Source: Irpex lacteus
Taxonomy: Eukaryota > Basidiomycota > Agaricomycetes > Polyporales > Irpicaceae
DNA length: 64,000 nucleotides
Assembly: GCA_001986395.2 (NCBI GenBank)
Contig: MQVO02000009.1
Coordinates: 1,260,732-1,324,731 of the forward strand
Direction: 5' to 3'
The position numbers and the translations under genes are program-made. This document shows positions 54,741-63,431 of this stretch, one piece after another. Position 1 is the stretch's first letter. Each line of letters begins with the position of its first letter. The notes beneath the pieces are model-generated. The model had not been told where the DNA came from and ran no database searches. It saw nothing but the letters and a program-made list of their open reading frames with translations.

Positions 54741-55138
54741 GCTATAGAAAAGAGTACATAGGATTCAGTTGGGCTTGGGGTTCAGGTGGCCTTGGGCTTG
54801 TAATTAGCGCCCAAACACACGTGTCGACCGAGGTTCCTATAACGTTCTACACAGTTGTTGGGAATGTGAGTGTCAATCAACAACGCAAAATCAGACAACA
54901 CCTATTGAAACCCCGATATGTGTGTAGAATGTTATCGGAATGTAGTAAGCGAGCTATCCTTATTGTGTAGAAGCGTGGGATGTGGCAGTTTGCCATCTCA
55001 GCATGCCATCCCTTTATGCCAGAAGCAGTCATCATCTTGCATCGTTGAATTCTACCGATATCGAATGGAGTATATATTACCGAAGTACGCAGAGTCTGAA
55101 TACAAAGACATTGACGAAAGGTGCTTAATGTCGGCCAT
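54741..55138 (+). repeat. 390 bp SINE-associated unit, copy 2
   Basis: Nearly identical to copy 1. It is cut just inside the tRNA-like head (ending TCGGCCAT) and followed without a gap by copy 3, giving an exact 398 bp tandem period. It contains a 26 bp dyad at 54913. Confidence 0.85.
54913..54938. repeat. 26 bp dyad CCGATA-N14-TATCGG
   Basis: Copy inside 390 bp unit 2; identical to that at 52550. Confidence 0.9.
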
Positions 55139-55528
55139 GCTATAGAAAAGAGTACATAGGATTCAGTTGGGCTTGGGGTTCAGGTGGCCTTGGGCTTGTA
55201 ATTAGCGCCCAAACACACGTGTCGACCGAGGTTCCTATAACGTTCTACACAGTTGTTGGGAATGTGAGTGTCAATCAACAACGCAAAATCAGAAAACACC
55301 TATTGAAACCCCGATATGTGTGTAGAATGTTATCGGAATGTAGTACGCGAGCTATCCTTATTGTGTAGAAGCGTGGGATGTGGCAGTTTGCCATCTCAGC
55401 ATGCTATCCCTTTATGCCAGAAGCAGTCATCATCTTGCATCGTTGAATTCTACCGATATCGAATGGAGTATATATTACCGAAGTACGCAGAGTCTGAATA
55501 CAAAGACATTGACGAAAGGTGCTCAATG
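55139..55528 (+). repeat. 390 bp SINE-associated unit, copy 3
   Basis: Differs from copies 1 and 2 by only a few bases, so this is a recent duplication. It contains a 26 bp dyad at 55311. Confidence 0.85.
55311..55336. repeat. 26 bp dyad CCGATA-N14-TATCGG
   Basis: Copy inside 390 bp unit 3; identical to that at 52550. Confidence 0.9.
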
Positions 55529-55990
55529 TCGGCCATTTGGCACAGGGGTATGATCACGACATGAGGTCGCTGGTTCAATCCCCGATTGGGGCAGCTATGA
55601 ACGGTGCTGGCATTGCATGCCTTATTTGGATGGCTCGTACGCGGTGCTGCACCACATGCACCACGTACTAGCCATCCAAATAGGATCATGTTTCAGACCC
55701 CATTCTGTCTTTTGTTTTATGCCGACGAAAAGACAGGAGAAATTGGTAGAATGTTACCACAATGTAGTCCATGAGCTATCGTTGTTGCGTAGAAGCGGAA
55801 GTCGTGGCAGTTGGCCATCCCAGCATGTTGGCTCTTTATGCCAGAAGCAGCCATCGTTTTGCATCATTAAATTCTGCCGATATCGAATGGAGTATATATC
55901 GAAGGGATGAGCACCTCACAGTAATAAGTCGAGGGGTGCGCCGATAAGATGCTGAGGTATTATCGGCGCACGTCAGGAAAAACTTAGTTC
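55529..55990 (+). mobile_element. tRNA-derived SINE-like unit, copy 3 (full length)
   Basis: The head 55529-55593 is followed by the TATTTGGATGGC/GCCATCCAAATA stem and the tail. The unit ends with two adjacent 26 bp dyad sites, one with a single mismatch at 55877 and one perfect at 55941 within a 12 bp stem. It is the best reference for the complete unit and shows the empty hAT site. Confidence 0.75.
55941..55966. repeat. 26 bp dyad CCGATA-N14-TATCGG within a 12 bp perfect stem
   Basis: Extended arms GTGCGCCGATAA and TTATCGGCGCAC (55936-55971) pair without mismatch. A one-mismatch copy lies 64 bp to the left at 55877-55902. Confidence 0.9.
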
Positions 55991-55994
55991 CATT

Positions 55995-56383
55995 GCTATA
56001 TAAAGAAGTACATAGGATTCAGTTGGGTTTGTGTTCAGGTGGCCTTGGAGTGTCAGTTAGCACCCAAACACACGTATTGACTGAGGTTCCTGTAACGTTC
56101 AGGACAATTGTTGGGAATGTGAGTGTAAATCACCAACGCAAAGTCAGACAACGCCTATTGAAACCCCGATACGTGTGCAGAATGTTATCGGAATGTAGTA
56201 CGCGAGCTATCCTTATTGTGTAGAAGCGTGGGATGTGGCAGTTTGCCATCTCAGCATGCTATCCCTTTATGCCAGAAGCAGTCATCATCTTGCATCGTTG
56301 ACTTCTACCGATATCGAATGGAGTATATATTACCGAAGTACGCAGAGTCTGAATACAAAGACATTGACGAAAGGTGCTCAATG
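55995..56383 (+). repeat. 390 bp SINE-associated unit, copy 4 (diverged)
   Basis: Begins GCTATATAAAGAAGTACATA. The left half is clearly diverged from copies 1-3 while the right half is nearly identical, suggesting gene-conversion-like exchange or a recombinant origin. It contains a perfect 26 bp dyad at 56166. Confidence 0.8.
56166..56191. repeat. 26 bp dyad CCGATA-N14-TATCGG
   Basis: Copy inside diverged 390 bp unit 4. The spacer differs from units 1-3 at two positions while both half-sites are unchanged. Confidence 0.9.
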
Positions 56384-56600
56384 TCGGCCATTTGGCACAG
56401 GGGTATGATCACGACACAGGGTCGCTGGTTCGACTCCCGGTTGAGGCAATTATGGGCGGTGCTGGCATATGCCTCGTCCGGTGGACCTCCTTCACCAAAG
56501 GAGGTCCAGCTGATGGGATCATGTTCCAGGCCCCGTCCGTTTTTTTGTTGTGTTATTCTAACAACAAGACACTCACTTCGGGAAAAAGCAGATCAGAGCG
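56384..56600 (+). mobile_element. tRNA-derived SINE-like unit, copy 4 (different body)
   Basis: The head 56384-56448 is related (GGTTCGACTCCC B-box-like). The body hairpin has different arms, TGGACCTCC at 56482-56490 and GGAGGTCCA at 56500-56508, at the place where the other copies have TATTTGGATGGC/GCCATCCAAATA. The tail after 56520 is unrelated to the other copies. Confidence 0.65.
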
Positions 56601-57089
56601 TACCCAAAATGCGTGAAAAAGGGATCAAGATACACACCTAATGTGTTTCAGATAAAGCACCTTATAATTAGATGTTCGGAAAGATCACAGAACATTGTAA
56701 TTCGAGAGAACATGTAGTCTTTTTTCCACACGAAAACCGAGCAAAAAAACCGTCGAAAAGTGAACCCTGTCAGTAAGCATAAAGGGAACGCCACGCCGAC
56801 CGACCGAGATTGGTCGCACTAGAGCACTCCCGATTGCTATTCAGCCGATTGTATACCTTTGTTCGTAGCGGAGATGATCATTTTTGAACAGTGTTTCGAC
56901 GCTCTCATAGTCTTACCTTCAACCCGGAGAATACTGCCGAGCACAAAGAAGTGAACTTTTTACCGCAGGGAAAGAACCGGTTCGAACTGTGCGATTACTT
57001 GACTAACTGTGCGATTACTTGACTAACTGTGTGATTACTTGACTAACTGTGCGATTACTTGACTAACTGTGCGATTACTTCACTCAATC
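56601..57089. other. No gene; ends in a 20 bp minisatellite
   Basis: No supported gene. The minisatellite at 56988-57082 is described separately. Confidence 0.5.
56988..57082. repeat. 20 bp minisatellite, about 4.7 copies
   Basis: The unit GCGATTACTTGACTAACTGT repeats with one C-to-T change. Each unit carries TGACTAA, which resembles fungal bZIP (AP-1-like) sites. A regulatory role is speculation. Confidence 0.9.
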
Positions 57090-57184
57090 GATTGCTCTTG
57101 TGCGCCTTTCCGAAGCCTCTGATCGACATTTGCTCGTGGTGAAGAAATATTGGAAGAACACGCCGTATAGTTTTACGACATCGG

Positions 57185-57210
57185 CCGATATTGTGCTGGA
57201 GCTTTATCGG
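57185..57210. repeat. 26 bp dyad CCGATA-N14-TATCGG
   Basis: Outside the SINE units. The left flank resembles that of the copy at 57944 (GAACACGCCGTATA against GAACGTGTCGTATA). Confidence 0.9.
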
Positions 57211-57689
57211 CGTGAACTCGAGGCATCGTATGCCTCAGCGTCCAGTAGACCAATAACAATCTGCAACATGTGTGGGGACCTTACGCAGCTCATTCTCAAT
57301 ATGAAAAAGGGAGGCAGAGCCAATGCTACCTTAGGACCGTAGCTAGGTTGGTGTTGCTAGTAGTCTGCAGTAGACAACTTGTCATAGTCGCAAGTTGGTC
57401 TGTTGATGATTCAAATGCCGACACATGTCATGGTGCTGCAATCTCAATGCATAGCTGTATTGCTGTATTCCCGAAGATGACTATCAGCCGGGTGCATAAG
57501 TTAATCCGAGCGACCCGTCTGCAGACTCGAGTGAGTGCCCTCGCGTGCTGCTGAGGAGGCTACTCGGCACTTGAGCAGTTGCCTGCGTGAAGTGTACCCC
57601 CATGTATAGGATGTTTTGCGTGTGAGGGCAGTGAACTGATGTACTGCTGTTCAACTTGACGCAGAGGCTTATACGCACGGCTGTGAATG

Positions 57690-57838
57690 TCGGCCGTTTG
57701 GCGTAGGAGTAGAATCGCGACTTGAAGTCGCCGGTTCGACTCCTGCTCAGGGCAATTGTGGACAGCCCTGACACGTGCCCCACCTGTCTCACGTGCCCCG
57801 TTGCATACGTGCCCCGTTGCATACGTGCCCCGTTGCAT
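57690..57838 (+). mobile_element. tRNA-derived segment followed by a 16 bp repeat
   Basis: The head 57690-57754 has TTTGGCGTAGGAG (A-box-like), a GCGAC/GTCGC anticodon-like stem and GGTTCGACTCC (B-box). It is the same family as the heads at 52768 and 55529. It is followed by three exact copies of ACGTGCCCCGTTGCAT at 57791-57838. Confidence 0.65.
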
Positions 57839-57943
57839 GTCAGAACGAGGGGGCTCATCCAGCTGCCGACACACTTTTTGGTCAACTCCAATAAAGACAC
57901 AGGGAAGGATTGGAGAACGTGTCGTATATTCTCGTGACGTCGT

Positions 57944-57969
57944 CCGATATTTTTCTATGATCATATCGG
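57944..57969. repeat. 26 bp dyad CCGATA-N14-TATCGG
   Basis: About 540 bp upstream of the ATG at 58488. A one-mismatch copy (TCGATA) follows at 58010-58035 with the same 26 bp length. Confidence 0.9.
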
Positions 57970-58009
57970 CAGGAGCTGCCAGATTTGTGCCCGCATGACA
58001 AGCGTCTCA

Positions 58010-58035
58010 TCGATAAATCTGCGTTCAAATATCGG
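58010..58035. repeat. 26 bp dyad, one mismatch (TCGATA-N14-TATCGG)
   Basis: Same length and right half-site; the first base is T instead of C. Confidence 0.75.
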
Positions 58036-58164
58036 ACGCATAAAACAGAATTGGTGCGTGATTCTACATCGGAATGTAAGTAGGTCGAGATAAGATTTGA
58101 ATAAGACGTACGCTCAGAGAGCGAATTCATCACGCTGTCATTGCAGCTTTATTCTCATGCGTTA

Positions 58165-58190
58165 CCGATAGCTGACTATCTACTTATCGG
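58165..58190. repeat. 26 bp dyad CCGATA-N14-TATCGG
   Basis: 323 bp before the ATG at 58488; no sequence similarity in the flanks to other copies. Confidence 0.9.
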
Positions 58191-58487
58191 CGGACCCCTC
58201 CATCGTGTCAAAGGTGCATAAGCTGTACCCACCACTTTCAAATGAATACCGCCTTTCCAGTGGTGCATCGCTGGATGGTACTGCTTTGTCGGAAGCAGTG
58301 TCTTTCACGACCACGTGACATAAGCAATCCAACACATATCCATCGCGGCAACAAGTTTTCGGTAATGCCTACACGTAAATGACGCGTAACTATGAGACTA
58401 CTGAACTCGAAGACGATGTTTCTTAATACTGTGAACGATGTGCGCTGCATGCACGTTACTTCTGCCTCTCTACCTCCATCTACGACA

Positions 58488-59775
58488 ATGTCAGAGTCTC
58501 CGCCGCCACCGTTTCTGCTTTTCGTTATGATTGATGAGCTCTGTTGGGAGCTCGTGAAGTACCTCCGGGTGCCTGATTTGTTTCGCCTTCGCTGCCTCAC
58601 GCATTTCATGAAACTACTCGTCGACGCCGTGCTTCCACGCAGATTCTCAATCAATCGTAGTCTCAGGGATTATTTCAATCATCCGGACGCCTTCCGCTTG
58701 CTGCAAGCACGAACCGGGGCAGTAATCTCTGGGTCCTTCGCACGCAACTTCTTCACGGTGGATTTCAGAACACGCCCTGCTCTCGACCTGTACGTGTCCT
58801 ACGAAGCTGCTCCCGCAGTTGGGACCTGGTTGGAGGTTAACGGGTACCAGTTCAGCCCGTTCGGAGCTCGACTTCATTCTATGGCGCACCAGTCCATGCA
58901 GGCTCCAAACTATGGATGGCACGTCGGTGATTTCCTGAATGCTGTTCGACGCATGCGAGCCCATCTCCACACTCCCAATTTCTATATCAACGGTGTGTTG
59001 GGTGTTTTTGAATTTATCAAAGTGGTCGATGGGCACCCTCGCAGGGTGCAGTTGGTTGCTGTTCGCTGCTCACCAGCTGAGACGATTCTGAGCTTCGACT
59101 CGAGTACGCGAATGTTTTTCAGTCACATGACATGCTACTGACATTTGGAGCATTTCAGCTTGCGCGTTGAACTTTATCACCTTTGAGAAAGCGTACTGCC
59201 TATACCCGTCGGCCACACTTGCCCTGGATTTGAACCTTGCGCTGAAGCCCCGAGACGCCACCATTGATGGTCTCATGCGTAAATACCAGCGTATCGGTTT
59301 TCTCAACATTCAACTTCTGGATGACGACCTTGGCAAACACTTCCAACACCGCAAAGTGCGTTGGGTTGAAGACAAGCACAGCTTGGCGATAAAGCTTTCC
59401 CCACTCGAGCTTTCATGGAAGCCATACGATTCGCCGCTGTCCGCAACCACCTGGTCTCTCTCGCTAAAGCCCGGCGACCACCACCGCCTGAACTCCAAGC
59501 CACTGCACATGGCGGATCGCATGTATCCCATTTTCGGAGTTGACGGAGATATCAAGGAACAGATGTATAGAATATCTCAGGAACTGAGGAGGGCGAAGGT
59601 ATTTGGGAAAGGGTATCGATCGAGCACAGGATCAGATAAGTACGTGCAGCGTTTACGACAGACTAGGGTGGCTACTCATTCACGCCTCAGAAATACGCAG
59701 GAAATGATCAGGGCAATGGTTGCATGGCTGAGAAAGGACCCTGTGAATGAGTCGGCTCGTTTCATTGTCTGCTAG
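58488..59775 (+). CDS. F-box-like protein with nucleotidyltransferase-like domain (Agaricomycete family), two exons
   Basis: Exons 58488-59103 and 59159-59775 flank a 55 nt GT-AG intron whose removal gives SFDSTCALNFITFEKAYCLY, a conserved join, and 410 residues in total. The N-terminus has an F-box-like segment (IDELCWELVKYLRVPDLFRL, about residues 12-31). Then FRLLQARTGAVISGSFARNF and ALDLYVSYEAAPAVGTWLEV resemble the GS...DLDLYV core of nucleotidyltransferase-fold proteins common in Agaricomycetes. The first acidic residue of the usual SDLDLYV is alanine here (PALDLYV), so catalysis is doubtful. The chosen start has a GACAATG context; an in-frame ATG at 58392 would add 32 residues. It is flanked by 26 bp dyads on both sides. 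Confidence 0.75.
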
Positions 59776-59872
59776 ACGGTTGTCACAATGATTGGCGCGC
59801 GCAACTCTGACACCTCTTAGCTGGCTACATGGCAGTTTCCGCTCCATTCTCGTCGACGGACTGAAGGTATGT

Positions 59873-59898
59873 CCGATATCTCTCGAGACAGATATCGG
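59873..59898. repeat. 26 bp dyad CCGATA-N14-TATCGG, 9 bp stem
   Basis: 98 bp after the stop codon at 59775 and 184 bp before the ATG at 60082. Arms CCGATATCT and AGATATCGG pair fully. Confidence 0.9.
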
Positions 59899-60081
59899 TG
59901 AGTGGCCCGCTTGAGCCGCTACAACAGTGCTTCGTAGCAATGGATTGGCGGTTCAACGCGTCGATATTGTCTTAGAAGATACAACTGAGTACAGTTTTGT
60001 TGGTACTGACATCCCGTATGACAAGTCCCAAGTGCCACGTGGTTTCAATACAGTACTACAGCATCTGCGTGAGAGCCTGCC

Positions 60082-61028
60082 ATGAGTATCCATACTGCCC
60101 ATCGATTAAGTCCGGCCAACGTTCGCTTGCTACCGTCATCCAGCATTGACATGTACGTTTTCAGGGAATTAATGAAGCTGTACTGATAGGTTCTATAGGG
60201 AGCCTAAGAAGAAAACACCCAGGCTCGTTCCAGCGAGTGCCCAGGGGAGGATAGCGCAGGAGATGCTGAAACAGGACCAGTTCAAAGATTACAGAGTACT
60301 AGTGGGCGCGCGTGGAAAGCTTGAATTGACCGACAAGGTTCCAAGCGCATATCCCACATCGGGTAGCAAACAGGCAGGAAGCAGTTCTCGTGCCAAGCAG
60401 GCAAATGCGAATACTTCGAGGCATCGTCAATTCGAACGCGATGGAGACAACAAAGGCGATGTTAATCGTCGCGAGGTGAGCGAGAAGACAATTAACGTGC
60501 TTTTACTCTCAGGCGCTGAGACATATCCCTAGCCGTCGATTAGTCGCGAGCTTCTCGCTGCTGTCGAAGATGTTAGCAAGACAGACGACGGCCTGTATTT
60601 TTGGGCGGCTGAGTACGCACGGCGGACACCACTCTTTGAGCCAACAATGCCACTTTGGAAGGGTCAATTACTGTGGAGGCGATTGAAGAGATGTTCGACG
60701 AGTACGGCGTATCGACGGAAATGAAGAAAGGTGAGTGCGGGAGTGATGTTCGTTTGCGTCGGCAATCCAATAACGAATGTCGCACACGAAGAGGAGCTCG
60801 AGAAAAATCTCGATACTTGCCAAGCTACCTATCAGGATGAATCGCGAGTCCGAAGCAGAGACTCTGCGAATACGAGCAGCTGTGTATCGATCGTTACTGG
60901 AGAGGGCGAAAGAGCGTATTTTTAACCATGACGCTCATCCGCCAAGGTGTAATGAAAAGGAGATCGAACTCATCGAGAGACAGGCTCTCCTGATGCTAGA
61001 TCGTCCCGCTCAAGAGACAGCTTCTTGA
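60082..61028 (+). pseudogene. Unrecognised gene with apparent frame break; charged, coiled-coil-like C-terminus
   Basis: The first exon starts MSIHTAHRLSPANVRLLPSS and splices in phase 2 (GTACGT at about 60153, acceptor CTATAG at about 60200) into EPKKKTPRLVPASAQGRIAQ. A second intron (60477-60532) leads to SRELLAAVEDVSKTDDGLYF WAAEYARRTPLFEPTMPL. At about 60650 the coding sense moves to another frame (EGSITVEAIEEMFDEYGVST), consistent with a one-base indel. A third intron (GTGAGT at about 60734) follows. The end (ESEAETLRIRAAVYRSLLER, to the stop at 61028) is helical and charged. It is either a recent pseudogene or an unresolved intron. The family is unknown to me. Confidence 0.45.
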
Positions 61029-61175
61029 CGTGTTTCGCTAGATTATTCAATTTTTAGGACCTAACGTGTGCTATAGTATACGACATGAACGATTGACGCG
61101 CTACGACTCGTATTGTTTTTTGAGCTCCAAGGGAAAACCTGCGAATCAAACGATTGTGAGGCGCATGCGTAGCCC

Positions 61176-61201
61176 CCGATAACTTGCGACCATGATATCG
61201 G
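61176..61201. repeat. 26 bp dyad CCGATA-N14-TATCGG
   Basis: 148 bp after the stop at 61028 and about 270 bp before the ATG at 61469. Outer bases extend the pairing (CCCCGATA/TATCGGGG). Confidence 0.9.
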
Positions 61202-61468
61202 GGAGGTTGCTGAGTGAATCGTGCGACCGCTGTTGCGCGCTGCTGTTGCCGCGCAGTGCCACGTGTTGACTCGTGCATTACGACCACGTGAGCACGGCGA
61301 TGTTTAACACGTGCTGCAATTCATCTATACATTATGTCCTTCGCACTCATCTTTCGCCTCCGCCATCGCCTCATTCTTCTGCAACAACCACTGCGTCCTT
61401 TCAATGTAGGCCAATGATTACTCTACCCCTGCATGTATGTTCATGAGCATCACACTAGAATCAACGTA

Positions 61469-62960
61469 ATGCCCAGCACATCCAATTCAGCCAAGGTGAA
61501 GCAGGGTGCACAACGAAGCACAGTGAGTGGCAGGTAATTAGCATATTCGTATTTCGCTGAATAACTTGCACACAGGAAGCTCTATCTGCTCATGCTGTGA
61601 GGATTCCCATCACGCCCGCCATGCGTGAAGGGACGCCCCCAGGCCTTGCTCAAGCATCGCGCGGGCTACTGGTCGGTTCACTCATTCCTCATGGATTTGA
61701 ACTCACGCGCTCTGTCAGGTAAGGACCTGGGCAAAATTGTAGTCCCTGATCCCCAGAAAGATGAGGAGGACATCGTCAACGATGTGAGGACTCCGACGGC
61801 GTGTCGAAGGAGCTGAACGACGAACTCGAGGACGAGAGTGATAGCGCCAGTGACTATGAGGGGAGTACAGCTCCCGCATCGCCAGGGAAGGCGAGACGTC
61901 TCAGAAATAGGATAGTGCCTGAGACCGAGGAGAGTGAGTCGTCTGAAAAGGAGGAAGATGAACTCGAAGAAGACGAGGAGCCCTCGTCGCATGGCAGTCC
62001 GCGCGACGACAGGAAAGGTAAGAGTGTTACGTCCCACAAACCCTACAGGCGACCAGGGAACGGTGTGGAAAATCGGGAGAGCTGCGGTGGTATTGAAAGG
62101 AGACGACCGGGTTGAGCTAGGAATCGTCGCCGAGTTGTTGAACATTAAATGGCTAACATGGGGGTGGCATCAGTGTGAATTATGTCTCAACTCTGCGCGT
62201 GCAACGTGCGTGTTGCCCTCTGGATCGGAAGCACGTCAAGATTCAAAGATGCACGTATTGCAACCACCAGCATACTGGATGCAGTGCGGTATAGCGGCCG
62301 TGAGCCAAAGGAGCGCTATCGACATGAGGCCATTGTGGACCTGTTTCGGCGCGATTGCTGGGTTTCCAGAGTATCCTGAGGTTATCCCTCCGGCGCCTGC
62401 TGTTCAAAAGCGGCAGCAGGACGACAGATGATCCTGCTCCGCCGTCACCTTACAAAGCAGAGGCGCACGATCACGTCCGTGTGCGTGCATAAAAAAAGGC
62501 AAGGCGAAGCAGCGCGCACCAGATAACGAGTTGTCAAGTAAGTAGTCTTGGCGGGTGAGATCTTTGGTCGATTTCTCACCGTGCGAAACTATCGCAGCTG
62601 CGGCCCCACAATCCTCTGCTTCCTCCTCTGCTAGGAATGCATCAGCCGGACCCTCGACGGCTGTACGTGGACGGCGGTAAGTTTGTTGTCACCGGCTTCC
62701 GTTACATACTAACCACACATCCTGCAATATTCTTTAGTCCCGCCACGCAGCTTCTCATCAATGTCTGATAGATCGAATGAATCAAAGCCCGCCCTGTGGC
62801 TAAAACCGGTCTCGCAGCACTTCGAGACGAGTATCGCTATCTACGCAGACAAGAGCTAGAAATGAGCCAGCAAGCGGACAAGGTTTTAAAAACCATCAGG
62901 GAGCTTGAGGCGGCGATAACGAATGAGCTTGGCGTTAATATCGTGGTGTGGTTCTGTTAA
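61469..62960 (+). pseudogene. Unrecognised gene with acidic region, zinc-knuckle-like motif and coiled-coil end; frame breaks
   Basis: Exon 1 (MPSTSNSAKVKQGAQRST) joins exon 2 at 61576 (EALSAHAVRIPITPAMREGT). Later frames give an acidic stretch (KELNDELEDESDSASDYEGS, EESESSEKEEDELEEDEEPS), then GDQGTVWKIGRAAVVLKGDD. A Cys/His motif follows (CTYCNHQHTGCSAV near 62250-62292), like the cysteine knuckles seen in many basidiomycete proteins. The C-terminus AALRDEYRYLRRQELEMSQQ to the stop at 62960 is a probable coiled coil. The acidic segment and the Cys/His segment are each out of frame with their neighbours, with an apparent missing base near 61783, so the gene looks disrupted. The domain order suggests a DNA- or RNA-associated protein, which is inference. 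Confidence 0.45.
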
Positions 62961-63068
62961 GAAAGTTAGGGAGATGTTATAATACGCTTGTATCAGTTTT
63001 TATTGCATCGATGTCTACATTTTCGAGAAAGAGCCCGCGATTTTATTGATATGGACGTGATGTTGGGC

Positions 63069-63094
63069 CCGATAACCTGCTCGCAAGTTATCGG
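63069..63094. repeat. 26 bp dyad CCGATA-N14-TATCGG, 8 bp stem
   Basis: 109 bp after the stop at 62960. Arms CCGATAAC and GTTATCGG. Confidence 0.9.
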
Positions 63095-63215
63095 AGACTA
63101 GGTGCGACACTGAATGAGCTATTCGTGAGAGCAATCAATACCAGGCTAAGGCTCGTGTAAAACTCAACTCCATCACTGCGTCACCTGGCCGAGGAGGGGT
63201 AGCAGGGATTGAGGT

Positions 63216-63241
63216 CCGATAACTTCCTAGTTGGCTATCGG
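63216..63241. repeat. 26 bp dyad CCGATA-N14-TATCGG
   Basis: 191 bp before the ATG at 63432; 122 bp after the previous copy's right end. Confidence 0.9.
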
Positions 63242-63431
63242 TCGATCTCGCTCGTTGGCGAACACTGTGTGTCACGATCCCGTGACTAAAGCCATGTGCG
63301 TTGTGTGACGTGTCACAGAGCGGTGAACTGCGTTCGGTGTCACTATCAAACTTGACATCTTACATCCATCTACACATCGCTTGGACCACCTTTCGAACTC
63401 GAACAAGTAGACTGAACCCTCGATCGCGAAA

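Noticed and set aside
52555..56223. Several near-identical open frames of 75-161 codons within 52.5-56.2 kb, for example one beginning MCVECYRNVVSELSLL
   Set aside because: They repeat only because the underlying 390 bp and SINE-like units repeat. Their frames cross tRNA-like segments and hairpins, and they have no protein features.
52768..57754. Functional tRNA genes
   Set aside because: The A and B box-like motifs are good, but acceptor stems do not pair and the anticodon arms are degenerate. The segments are repeated as heads of longer units.
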